Source: Spirochaetota bacterium (GTDB taxonomy: Bacteria > Spirochaetota > Brachyspiria > Brachyspirales > JACRPF01). Taken from it: 64,000 nucleotides of DNA. The DNA is taken from positions 186,001 through 250,000 of the forward strand of contig JACRPF010000021.1 of the NCBI GenBank assembly GCA_016214035.1. Direction: 5' to 3'. The number at the start of each line of letters is the position of its first letter. Positions within the stretch are counted from its first letter, which is position 1. The notes beneath the pieces were generated by a model. It was not told the DNA's origin, searched no databases, and saw only the letters and a list, made by a program, of their open reading frames with translations. Position numbers and translations under genes: made by a program. Positions 50,803 to 59,608 of this stretch are shown one piece after another.

Positions 50803-52053
50803 TCACTCCATCTGACGGACAACCTGCGACGCGATCTTTTCCCACGCATCAAGACGATCAGCCTCACCGCGAATGGTGGTGATGTCTTTCAGGATGACTT
50901 CCACCGCACATTTTTTTGTCTTTGTCAGTTTTTCTGAAAGATCCATACGCACCGCTTCCGCATCGAACACATCAGTTGCCAGAAGTGCCGGTGACGGCTT
51001 CATCGAATAGACATAATCGCGGCCTACCCTTTCGGCGGCTTCATCGACGTTCACCCACGGGCTCATCGATATTTTTCTGAGATTCGATATCTTTTTCAGG
51101 ATATCTATTTTCCGGTGCAGCGGTTCGCAGCATCCGTAATACGTAAGCCCGAAGCGGCTCATCAACGGTATTTCATACTGAAGCGCGAACTCTTCGTGCA
51201 TTGCGGGTGAGACTTCTGAGAATATCTGCGCGGTTGAACATCCCCACTGCGATTTGGCTGTCACCTTTCCGGCGCATGACGAATCGGGAAGTTCATTGCT
51301 CAACCCTAGACCGCCGGAACCGATGCGGTAATTCCCGTTGCCGGTATCGAGCATACCGAGCGCCTCCTGCCGATCGAGTACTTCCGTAAGCGCTGCGGTG
51401 AAATTGCCGAGCAGACGATGCACGAGCGCCGGGCGTTCGTACATATCCGTATACAGCTGCTCGATGCCGTACCAGTGTATGATCTGGTCCCACGGCGAAT
51501 GCCACTGATGGACGATGCCGCGTTTCCGCACCGGCAGAATGCCGTCAAAGACTTCGGCGAGCATCCGGTGATTCGTTCCGGTGGCATCTTCATCGAACCA
51601 CACCTTCGGCGTCCGTATCGCATCGGCGTCCGCTTCGGTATGTATGACCGGCTCGTAACCCACATCGTGACCGCCGTCATGCCGGATGAGCTTTTCCTTC
51701 ACCCCGTAATCCGCGTAACTCGATGACGGCCCGCCGACGATGCCCGAATAGACCACCGGCTCCACGATCATATCGCCGCGGAAATGCTCCCACTGATACA
51801 GTTCACGGCGCATGGAACGCTCCACGCCCACGGCAAGCGGATGTGTGCACATGAGCCGGAGTTCGGGATGTGATTGCTCTATTTCATGCCATGGTATTTC
51901 ATTGATCCAGACAAGCGGCCGCACCGGTTCACAGGCGTTGAGCTTCCGCCAGAGCGCGGCAGTCTCGCGCTGCACCGGCAGATGTCCGATGTCGGCTTTC
52001 CTTCCGCCGAGTTCGCGAAGAATGATGCGGTCAGTTTCGGGTATCGTTTGCAT
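50803..52053 (-). CDS. Uroporphyrinogen decarboxylase-like protein (MtaA/CmuA superfamily)
   Basis: The 416-aa protein has no signal peptide and a URO-D-like barrel organisation: YADYGVKEKLIRHDGGHDVG, FDEDATGTNHRM, FALQYEIPLMSRFGLTYYGC and CCEPLHRKIDIL, where the Cys-Cys-Glu and His may bind zinc as in methyltransferases of the MtaA group. The family is frequent next to AraC regulators in Lentisphaerota-like genomes, but its reaction is unknown; it could move methyl groups rather than act in haem synthesis. GGAG is 6 nt before the ATG at 52053. Confidence 0.65.
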   Translation of the reverse strand: MQTIPETDRIILRELGGRKADIGHLPVQRETAALWRKLNACEPVRPLVWINEIPWHEIEQSHPELRLMCTHPLAVGVERSMRRELYQWEHFRGDMIVEPVVYSGIVGGPSSSYADYGVKEKLIRHDGGHDVGYEPVIHTEADADAIRTPKVWFDEDATGTNHRMLAEVFDGILPVRKRGIVHQWHSPWDQIIHWYGIEQLYTDMYERPALVHRLLGNFTAALTEVLDRQEALGMLDTGNGNYRIGSGGLGLSNELPDSSCAGKVTAKSQWGCSTAQIFSEVSPAMHEEFALQYEIPLMSRFGLTYYGCCEPLHRKIDILKKISNLRKISMSPWVNVDEAAERVGRDYVYSMKPSPALLATDVFDAEAVRMDLSEKLTKTKKCAVEVILKDITTIRGEADRLDAWEKIASQVVRQME

Positions 52054-52131
52054 ATGCGGCTCCGGTATCATTGTTCATGCTGCGTATATACTACGCCGAT
52101 GAATGCCGGAAGTGAACGGCTGTGAATGTCT

Positions 52132-52860
52132 TTATGGTTGCCGGGAATGACCGCGGTATGATGCCGGCGGAACACCGTTACGCGCCTTGAAAAAACGGGA
52201 GAACGCTTTATCGTCTGAAAAGCCTACAGCAGCGGCTGCCGCCGACACCTTTGCGCCGCCGAGTATCGCTTTTTTCGCACGTTCGATACGGCAGCGGGCG
52301 ATGTATTCCTGCGGCGTCATCGACATCGCTTTTTCAAACAGGCGGATGAAATATTCACGGTTCAGACCGGCAATGGACGCAAGCTTTTCGTTTGAGCAGT
52401 CAACCACGTCAGCGTCGATATGCCCGAAAACACGCGCGAGCCGCTCATCCGCAATACCGTCGATCATCCTGTCAGCGCGAAGCACCGCGACAAGCGCGTC
52501 GATGAGCGGCGCAACAGCATCATCCGCCTTGTGCTTCATGACAAGCGGCAGCGCATTGACTATCGAAGCAACCGCGCCGGTTACCGGAATGCGCACCAGA
52601 CCGCTCATGACCGGCGGAAAAGCGGTGAAATGAAACCATCGGCATGTCAGCGGTTCTTTCAGGTCATGTGAAAGCCGGTACGGACGCCATGCGGGCAGCA
52701 GATAAAGACCGCGTGACAGTTTTACCGCTGCAGCATCGTCGGAGCGCATCGTACATGCGCCGTCATAGATATGATAGAGCCGATGAAAGCCGCTGCCTGG
52801 TTCGTCTACCGACCATGACCGTCCGCATCGCGTATCGCCGAACAAGGTGACGGAAACCAT
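52132..52860 (-). CDS. AraC-family regulator co-transcribed with DUF512 gene
   Basis: The 242-aa protein has a cupin-like N-terminal sensor (YDGACTMRSDDAAAVKLSRG, LLPAWRPYRLSH) and an AraC domain (KLASIAGLNREYFIRLFEKA, KVSAAAAAVGFSDDKAFSRF, PPASYRGHSR). The ATG at 52860 starts 1 nt after the DUF512 stop (TGAC ATG), so translation is likely coupled; the longer frame to 52950 would overlap that gene. It may control the URO-D-like gene just downstream. No leaderless promoter is seen for it. Confidence 0.85.
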   Translation of the reverse strand: MVSVTLFGDTRCGRSWSVDEPGSGFHRLYHIYDGACTMRSDDAAAVKLSRGLYLLPAWRPYRLSHDLKEPLTCRWFHFTAFPPVMSGLVRIPVTGAVASIVNALPLVMKHKADDAVAPLIDALVAVLRADRMIDGIADERLARVFGHIDADVVDCSNEKLASIAGLNREYFIRLFEKAMSMTPQEYIARCRIERAKKAILGGAKVSAAAAAVGFSDDKAFSRFFKARNGVPPASYRGHSRQP

Positions 52861-52861
52861 G

Positions 52862-54163
52862 TCAGTGATTTTCCCGTACAATGCCGTCGACAAGGCCCTG
52901 AGCGCCTGCCGCGACAACTCGCACCGGAATACCGATACGCCGCGACACATCGCGGAGCGACATATGATCGAGAAACCGGTTCGTCTCGAACTTCAGCGAT
53001 ACGTCGGGCACAAGTATGACATCGGCATTCGTTTTTCCTGCAACAGCGTTTATCACATCCGACCCGGTCAGCAATCCCGCGACCGTTACTGAGTTGCCGA
53101 AAAAGGTATTCTGCGCCGTGATGACCTCAAGTGAAAGGCCTTTCACCGCCGTAAGCCGCCGAGCAAACCGTCTGAGGAACGGCGCGAACGACACACCGGT
53201 GATTATCGCGATCTTCCGCGGCTTTATTTTTTTCGGAAGTGTCACCCGCTTTGCGTCACGAAGGAATGATGCTATCATCCCCACACCGTTTTCTATCTGC
53301 GGAAAATCGGCATACGAAGCGGCTCCGGGGATCGGAAGTCCGGCTTTGATATACAGTTCATCGGCGATATAGATAACACTTTCGCCGTATCGTTCCGCAC
53401 ACCGCTCCTGCAGCGGCTTCATCGCCGCTATTACCGCGCGGGCCTCCGCTTTCGTATGAAGCCGGAGCTCATGCTTCGCGTCCACAGCACGGTGCATATA
53501 CCGCGTGAGTCCCACAGGCACCACCGCTATCGACGCGACCGATGGATATAATCGTAGAAGATCGTTCACGGTCTTCCGGAGGACTGCGCCGTCATTCATG
53601 CCGGGACAAAGGACTATCTGCGTGTGCATGACAATACCGCGCCGGGCATAATATTTCAGCGCGGCCGATACCGACGGTGCGCCGGGTGTACCGAGCATGA
53701 AGTTCCGCACCGTCCGGTCTGTTGCATGTACCGAGACATAGAGCGGACTTAACCGCTGCTCGACGATGCGCGCTCTGTCCGCATCGGAAAGATTGGTGAG
53801 CGTTATGTAATTGCCGTACAGAAACGACATGCGGTAATCGTCGTCCTTGAGATACAGCGTTTTCCGCATACCGTCGGGCATCTGATCGACAAAGCAGAAC
53901 ACGCACTTATTGCGGCACGACCGCGTTCTGAACGGTTCAATCTCTATTCCGATGCGTTCACCGGGTTTTACATCAGCGCTGCGTTCTATCGTTCTGCCGC
54001 CGCGCATCACGGAGATATCGAAACTGTCATCGGCGGAATAATACATAAAGTCGATGCTGTCGCGTATGGCGTGCCCGTTCATCTGTACGATAGTGTCGCC
54101 GCTTTTAAGGCCTAACCGGTACGCTACGGAATTTAGCCGGATCTTGTGTATTCGTGCCTGCAT
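52862..54163 (-). CDS. DUF512-family radical SAM protein with N-terminal PDZ-like domain
   Basis: The 433-aa protein begins with a PDZ-like fold (LKSGDTIVQMNGHAIRD, residues 15-60), then the radical-SAM cluster motif CRNKCVFCFVDQMP (C-x3-C-x2-C) and a DUF512 C-terminal domain (KIAIITGVSFAPFL, NTFFGNSVTVAGLLTGSD). The family is widespread in anaerobic and spirochaete-like bacteria; no reaction is established. The ATG at 54163 has GGAG 5 nt upstream; the GTG two codons earlier lies in that ribosome site. It starts 8 bp after the unknown gene and is followed by an AraC gene. Confidence 0.88.
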   Translation of the reverse strand: MQARIHKIRLNSVAYRLGLKSGDTIVQMNGHAIRDSIDFMYYSADDSFDISVMRGGRTIERSADVKPGERIGIEIEPFRTRSCRNKCVFCFVDQMPDGMRKTLYLKDDDYRMSFLYGNYITLTNLSDADRARIVEQRLSPLYVSVHATDRTVRNFMLGTPGAPSVSAALKYYARRGIVMHTQIVLCPGMNDGAVLRKTVNDLLRLYPSVASIAVVPVGLTRYMHRAVDAKHELRLHTKAEARAVIAAMKPLQERCAERYGESVIYIADELYIKAGLPIPGAASYADFPQIENGVGMIASFLRDAKRVTLPKKIKPRKIAIITGVSFAPFLRRFARRLTAVKGLSLEVITAQNTFFGNSVTVAGLLTGSDVINAVAGKTNADVILVPDVSLKFETNRFLDHMSLRDVSRRIGIPVRVVAAGAQGLVDGIVRENH

Positions 54164-54171
54164 GCGCACTC

Positions 54172-55446
54172 CTACACCAGCTTCTTAAAATCATCGAATT
54201 GCTTGCGGAATTCGTTGCTCGCTTTTTTGTAATAATCGTTGCAGAGACGAAGCGCCTCGCCCGTCAGCGTTGACAGAAGCGCAAGGATTCGCGCCAGATA
54301 AAAGACCTCGTGCGCTGACAGCGGCGCTGCCGTATCCTTCACAGGCGCAGCACCGTCCTTTGCCGGGGGCTGTTCGGGAAAGCATTTGCGGCGGATGCAG
54401 CGCGCGAACTGGCTTGCATGCGTGAGAAAATCATCGTCGGTGAGCTCATACCGCGCGAAAACCCAGAGCTTCAGCGCTTCTTTCAGGAACTGCGGATAGC
54501 GGGCTTCCATATCGGCGGAAGCGGTATCGGTAAGCTGCCGGTTGAACGCTATCATGAACTGCCGCCGCTTATATTCGACGACAAGCTTCTTCGCCGTTTC
54601 CGGGACATCCGTTATGCGGCGAATGTAATTTTCCTCATCGGCGGAAAACCCTTTAAGCAGGTTCCGGTCCGTCAGCATCTTCCGCGCGGGGATGATGAAA
54701 TCCCTGTCCAGACGCGCGTAAATCGTATCGATGAACCGCGACTCCTGTTCAGCCGTCCACCATTTCGGCCGCATCCCGTATTTTTCCTGATCGATGAAAC
54801 GGATTGAGTTCAGCAGTACCCGAAGTTTCCCTTCCTGTTTCTGGGCTTCTTTCACCAGAAACCACTTACCCAGACCGTCGGTAAGGAAAAAATCGTTATA
54901 ATAAAGTTCAAAGAAATATCTGAAGTAGCTGTTCACCACCGACCCGCTGCGTTTATCACCGAAGTTCCTCGGGAAATAATGCTTCAATACCGCGATGCCG
55001 TATTCCGCTTCCCGTTCCGTAAAGAGTCTGCGCTGAAAGAGCGTGCGGATGTTCTCCTCGCGGACGGCAACTTTGCCGTCGTCACATTCGAACATCTGAA
55101 GCGCTTTCAGCGCCACTTTGACGGTATCCTGCTTGCGTTCGGCGAGTGTATCGATGACGTCTTTGTATATCGTCTTCAGCGCGGTGTTATTGGGAAACGG
55201 CGATAAAAGCTGAATGGGGAACAGGTGCTTGCAGACGACGATAGTATATGCAATTTCCTCTTCGGTGAATCCGAGATCGAACAGTTTCCGGTAGAGCTGA
55301 TCCTCGTGAAGGCGTATATCCTTCTCGCGATTCTGGTTCTGCTGCCGGGCGATGTCCTGCATCACCGCGACGATCTCCCGTTTTTTCTCCGGCGAGAGCT
55401 GCGTGCGCAGACTGTTCGTGGCTAGATCTATGGTTCGTTCATCCAT
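54172..55446 (-). CDS. Unknown protein with an internal duplication
   Basis: I do not recognise this 424-aa, largely helical, cytosolic protein. It carries a repeated unit: KLFDLGFTEEEIAYTIVVCK (residues 54-73) and LFQRRLFTEREAEYGIAVLK (about 136-155), both followed by a short hydrophobic-FP end (LFP, YFP). The middle has WWTAEQESRFID; the C-terminal part is rich in lysine and aspartate. It is leaderless: TATACT lies 6 nt before the ATG. It is the first gene of an operon with DUF512 and AraC genes, which suggests a shared, uncharacterised function. Confidence 0.75.
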   Translation of the reverse strand: MDERTIDLATNSLRTQLSPEKKREIVAVMQDIARQQNQNREKDIRLHEDQLYRKLFDLGFTEEEIAYTIVVCKHLFPIQLLSPFPNNTALKTIYKDVIDTLAERKQDTVKVALKALQMFECDDGKVAVREENIRTLFQRRLFTEREAEYGIAVLKHYFPRNFGDKRSGSVVNSYFRYFFELYYNDFFLTDGLGKWFLVKEAQKQEGKLRVLLNSIRFIDQEKYGMRPKWWTAEQESRFIDTIYARLDRDFIIPARKMLTDRNLLKGFSADEENYIRRITDVPETAKKLVVEYKRRQFMIAFNRQLTDTASADMEARYPQFLKEALKLWVFARYELTDDDFLTHASQFARCIRRKCFPEQPPAKDGAAPVKDTAAPLSAHEVFYLARILALLSTLTGEALRLCNDYYKKASNEFRKQFDDFKKLV

Positions 55447-55452
55447 TCCGGC

Positions 55453-55481
55453 AGTATATCAGTTACGGACTGCCCCGTCAA
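55453..55481 (-). promoter_or_regulatory. Leaderless promoter of the unknown-DUF512-AraC operon
   Basis: Minus-strand TTGACG (55476-55481), 17 bp, TATACT (55453-55458), then exactly 6 nt to the ATG at 55446. It overlaps the last codons of the GH38 gene. Confidence 0.78.
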
Positions 55482-58400
55482 TGAATCTTTTCCGTAATCT
55501 TTTCCGTAACAACCCTGAATGTCTTGATCTCATACGGTGTAAAGACTGCCGTAATCGCACCGTTACGATACGCCGCATCACCGGTGTTCTGCTCAAGCAT
55601 ATCGCACGCATACACGGCCCGTGCGTTCAGCCCCGGAATATCGATAGTTGCCGCTGTCCGTGAACCGTGATTTTCATAGGAGCGAAGAATGATGTCGTCC
55701 CCGTCTTCGGCGAATTTTATCACCTCGACATACACACCTTCACCAGAAATCCCGACAAACCGCTTTTCTGCGGCAATGGCGGACACTTTCTTTTCCGAAC
55801 ACAGAACCGGCACGTTCAGGCGATAGCCTTCTTTATCGACACCGGCGATACGCCAGTCACCGCGATGGGGAAATATCGAATACACGAAATGATGTTTTCC
55901 CATATCGCACTCGCTGTCAGGAAATTTCGGCGATTTGAGCAGCGTGAGCGTCAATCTCCCGTCCGATGCCGAATATCCGTACTTGCAGTCATTGAGAAGC
56001 GCAACACCGTAATCACGTTCCGATATGTCCGCCCATTTATGCGCGGCCACCTCGTATTGCGCCTGCTCCCATGACGTGTTCCGTCTGGTCGACCGTTCAA
56101 AATTACCGTACGCGATATCATACGTTGCCCGCGTTGAAAATACCGATGTGTTCACCGCGGCCTTGAGCATCATCCCCGTTTCATGCCAGTCGATATCATT
56201 GACGATATCGATGCGCCGGCTTGATTTCGTCATACAGATGATTTGCGATATGCTCGACTTCCCTACTGCACGTGTAACGCGTATCTTTCCCAGAAGCGCG
56301 GTGTTTTCAATTATAGAAATCTCTGCCGCGTTTTCTATGACCTTCGCGTTGGCAAGCGTATCTTTCCAGATGTCCCATGCATCGTAATAATCGAATATCT
56401 CGGCATATATCTCGAGACATGCGCCGCGGCTGTCGAGCGCTTCCCGTTGACATTCTTTGTCAAATATTCCGGTGATATTCCCCGAATGCCGGTCGATTCG
56501 TACTGACAGATATTGATTTTCCAGGATGTACACGCCGGATGCGTCGGTGCGGACTGTCTTTTCTGCAGTATCATCCGCAATGTCGCCGGTCGCCTGCAGA
56601 CGATACATCGTATACCCGAACGCGGGGATATGTTCCGCATAAAATGTGATATGGCTTTTGTCCGGCCTGCTACTTGGAATCGTCTTCCCCGTCGATATGT
56701 CTATTACCGATACCGGCCATGACGCGATTTCAAGCGATATCATCTCGGAGCGTTCGAACGACAGTGTATTGAACACGGTAATCGTCCGTTCGGCATCGTT
56801 CACCTGCGCCGCCTCACCCGCCCCCAGAAGTGCATCGAGATATTTCTGCCGCAGGCGATATCCTGTATCGAATATCACCTTGTATTCTTCATTTGTATTG
56901 CGATACGTCTCAGCTATCGACGACCCGGGGATTATGTCGTGAAACTGATTCACGAGAATAAGTTCCCAACCGTCATGAAGCGCCTTCCTGTCATCCTTTG
57001 TGCCGCCCGCAAGCACTGAGAGCAGCTCTACATCGCGATATAATATCTCGCTTTTCCTGTTCTGCTGCTTCATCGCCGCCTGCGAGGTATAGGTACCCTG
57101 ATGATTCTCTAGATAAAGGTCGCCGTACCACACCGGCAGATCACGCGCGGATGCCTCGGCGTGTTTGAAAAAATCCGAAGCCCGCGTCATGGCAATAGCA
57201 GGCGCCTCCGGGATAGCGTTCATGCGTTCGATATTTTCTATCATGCCGCCGGTCACACCGCCGCCGCCGTCGCCGTGCCCGTATGCGTACAGCAGTTCAT
57301 CGTGGTTCTTCCTGTTGTGATACCGCTTGACACCCGCGGCGACTTCCCGATACGATGCATTGCCGCCATATGTCATGAAACTCCCGACAACCGAGAGTAC
57401 GCTCGTGCCGTCGATGCCTTCCCATTGAAAGATATTGTGCGGAAATGTGTTGGTCTGGTTTGCATTGAGCTTTGTCGCATAAAAATACCTGCAGCCGCAC
57501 TTTTTCATTATCTGCGGGAGCGAGGCGCAGAACCCGAACGTATCGGGATGCCAGCACACCTCGGTTGAAACGCCGAACTCGTCCTTGATAAATCGCATAC
57601 CGTACAGGAACTGCCGCACCAGCGACTCGCCCGATGGAAGATTGCAGTCCGCCTCCACCCACATACCGCCCATAACCTCCCATCGCCCCTCTTTCACATA
57701 TGCCTTGATGCGGTCATATATCGACGGATAATGTTCTTTGGTCATTTTGTATAAGAGCGGCTGGCTCTGTGAAAAAAAGAAATTGCTGTGGCTGTCGAGA
57801 AGCCCCAGCATATTGGAAAATGTTCTCGCGCATTTTCGTACCGTTTCCTTCACCGGCCACAGATACGCCACATCGATATGCGAATGGCCCACGGCGGCAA
57901 CCGAAAGCCCGCGTTTGGCAGCCGCGCCTTTTACGATGATGTTACTGATGAGTTCCCGCACCGACGGAATTGCCGCGATTATATCCGCCCGCGGCGCGTT
58001 CGGGTTCACCACCGTGCTTATCTCGGTGAGAACAGCCTTTGCCGCATCCTGCTTCGTGGCCAGATAATAATCAACAAGGGTTGCCATATCGTTCACAAAA
58101 TCATACATGACCCGGTTAACGGATACCAGCGACGCTTTTTTAAAAACATGCGGCGGATATTCAGCGCATTGATACTGCGCATGCGCTTTTGTCTGCCATC
58201 GCGGACATGACTCAACGATAATCTCATATCGTGTCCCGGTTTTTCCTTCTTCCGCGAGCACTGCAAGCTGTCTGTTCTGATCGAATCCGTGACGCGGCTC
58301 GCCGTTCAGATACAGGAGACATTCTCCCATATTATCGAAACTGAGCGAGATGTTCCTGCCGTGGAACGCATCGCCCACCACGACATCGGTTTTAAAAAAT

Positions 58401-58609
58401 AATGTGTCGCCGTCCCACACCTCGCCGATGCGAATATCCTTCCATGGAGACAGGAATTCTATTTTGCCGGGCGAATGATATTTTGCTTCCCGGAACTGCC
58501 AGGTGGCCAGAGGCACTTCAACGTCGTAAAGCTTCGATCTCAGTTTCTGGATATAGGTGTTGTACACCTGTTTCTCATAGTTGTTCATCATTTCCAGATT
58601 TTCATCCAT
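55478..58609 (-). CDS. GH38-family alpha-mannosidase-like enzyme
   Basis: The 1043-aa protein has the GH38 zinc site GHSHIDVAYLWP (His242, Asp246 region), the nucleophile Asp321 in GGMWVEADCNLPSGE, WHPDTFGF and the second His region (ENHQGTYTSQAAMK), then the central three-helix bundle and a beta-rich C-terminus (about 700-1040). It has no signal peptide and should act in the cytoplasm on mannosides imported from outside. GGGAG is 9 nt before the ATG. It ends in the promoter of the downstream operon and follows an AraC gene on the same strand. Confidence 0.92.
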   Translation of the reverse strand: MDENLEMMNNYEKQVYNTYIQKLRSKLYDVEVPLATWQFREAKYHSPGKIEFLSPWKDIRIGEVWDGDTLFFKTDVVVGDAFHGRNISLSFDNMGECLLYLNGEPRHGFDQNRQLAVLAEEGKTGTRYEIIVESCPRWQTKAHAQYQCAEYPPHVFKKASLVSVNRVMYDFVNDMATLVDYYLATKQDAAKAVLTEISTVVNPNAPRADIIAAIPSVRELISNIIVKGAAAKRGLSVAAVGHSHIDVAYLWPVKETVRKCARTFSNMLGLLDSHSNFFFSQSQPLLYKMTKEHYPSIYDRIKAYVKEGRWEVMGGMWVEADCNLPSGESLVRQFLYGMRFIKDEFGVSTEVCWHPDTFGFCASLPQIMKKCGCRYFYATKLNANQTNTFPHNIFQWEGIDGTSVLSVVGSFMTYGGNASYREVAAGVKRYHNRKNHDELLYAYGHGDGGGGVTGGMIENIERMNAIPEAPAIAMTRASDFFKHAEASARDLPVWYGDLYLENHQGTYTSQAAMKQQNRKSEILYRDVELLSVLAGGTKDDRKALHDGWELILVNQFHDIIPGSSIAETYRNTNEEYKVIFDTGYRLRQKYLDALLGAGEAAQVNDAERTITVFNTLSFERSEMISLEIASWPVSVIDISTGKTIPSSRPDKSHITFYAEHIPAFGYTMYRLQATGDIADDTAEKTVRTDASGVYILENQYLSVRIDRHSGNITGIFDKECQREALDSRGACLEIYAEIFDYYDAWDIWKDTLANAKVIENAAEISIIENTALLGKIRVTRAVGKSSISQIICMTKSSRRIDIVNDIDWHETGMMLKAAVNTSVFSTRATYDIAYGNFERSTRRNTSWEQAQYEVAAHKWADISERDYGVALLNDCKYGYSASDGRLTLTLLKSPKFPDSECDMGKHHFVYSIFPHRGDWRIAGVDKEGYRLNVPVLCSEKKVSAIAAEKRFVGISGEGVYVEVIKFAEDGDDIILRSYENHGSRTAATIDIPGLNARAVYACDMLEQNTGDAAYRNGAITAVFTPYEIKTFRVVTEKITEKIH

Positions 58610-58715
58610 AACAGCACGCTCCCGGAACGGATTTCTAATTCATCGTCTGATAAGGTATATCGCCGTAATCGAATGGACAATGACCGGCGTTAACGAACAT
58701 TATCATTCATTGATG

Positions 58716-59543
58716 CTATAATGCGAACGCGTTCGAACGCCGCTTTCGATATACCGCCGGGGTGACGTGATATCTGTTTGAAAACAGCGTATAGAAATGA
58801 TGCACATTCTCAAAGCCCGCACCGGAGCATATTTCGGTTATCGTATCCGTCGTGCTCGCGAGCAGATGCGCGGCCTGTTCGATGCGGCGTATGTTGATAT
58901 ATGCGGTGGGCGTCATGTGAAAACAGCTTTTAAACGTCCGCGCGAAATGTTCCTGTGTCTTTCCGCACACGCGCGCCATGGCAGCCGCTTTCGGCACCCG
59001 CCCCGCGAGTATCTCATCACGAACATACGACGTCGCCGCCGCAATCCAGTCGGGCTGCTCCGGCTGCTCCACCGACGGAAGTGCCAGAAGCGACAGACAG
59101 TCGATGAGTAACGTTTTTATCGCGGCACCGGCGCGCTCATCATTACCCGCGGCAAGCGATAGCGATGCCTCAAGATACGCGGCCTCATCGGGCCGGAGTT
59201 CCCTCGTCGGCGGCTCGGAGGCCGTCATCAGGGCTTTATACTTTTCTGGCGCGATGAATGACCCGGCACGGAGAACATCTCCGGTGCGGTAACGCATGTT
59301 GGCGATGCGGTATGATGCGCCGTCGGTGCGGTGCCGGTCTTTCTCACGGATGAAGATGAGCGAATGCGCAGGACACAGACGCGTACTGTCGTCGAACACA
59401 TGACGGAACGATCCGCGAATCACATAGACGAATTCAACGTATCCGCGATGCGTGTGAAACAATGATTTGTGCGGCGATGCCAGAAAGAGTATGGGCCTGC
59501 CGTCAACGTCGTTCTTCCCGGCATCGTAAATTGAACAGTCCAT
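58716..59543 (-). CDS. AraC-family regulator upstream of GH38
   Basis: The 275-aa protein has a cupin-like sensor domain (YVEFVYVIRGSFRHVFDDST, CPAHSLIFIREKDRHRTDGA) and an AraC DNA-binding domain (PKAAAMARVCGKTQEHFART, TEICSGAGFENVHHFYTLFS). The ATG at 59543 lies 7 nt from TATTAT and has no Shine-Dalgarno. It sits between GH16 (upstream) and GH38 (downstream), all on the minus strand, so it may control either or both. It is 106 bp upstream of the GH38 start. Confidence 0.86.
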   Translation of the reverse strand: MDCSIYDAGKNDVDGRPILFLASPHKSLFHTHRGYVEFVYVIRGSFRHVFDDSTRLCPAHSLIFIREKDRHRTDGASYRIANMRYRTGDVLRAGSFIAPEKYKALMTASEPPTRELRPDEAAYLEASLSLAAGNDERAGAAIKTLLIDCLSLLALPSVEQPEQPDWIAAATSYVRDEILAGRVPKAAAMARVCGKTQEHFARTFKSCFHMTPTAYINIRRIEQAAHLLASTTDTITEICSGAGFENVHHFYTLFSNRYHVTPAVYRKRRSNAFAL

Positions 59544-59550
59544 GCATTGA

Positions 59551-59578
59551 ATAATACAGCATGCCGAAACTGCGTCAA
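59551..59578 (-). promoter_or_regulatory. Leaderless promoter of the AraC gene at 59543
   Basis: Minus-strand TTGACG (59573-59578), 16 bp, TATTAT (59551-59556), then 7 nt to the ATG. An inverted repeat (ACTGCG, 5-nt loop, CGCAGT; 59569-59585) surrounds the -35 box and could be an operator or a weak hairpin after the GH16 gene. Confidence 0.65.
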
Positions 59579-59608
59579 GCGCAGTCAGTATTCGTTCGCG
59601 TACCCCGG

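Noticed and set aside
58724-58740. Palindrome CGAACGCGTTCG
   Set aside because: It lies inside the 3' coding end of an AraC gene, where it needs no regulatory explanation.
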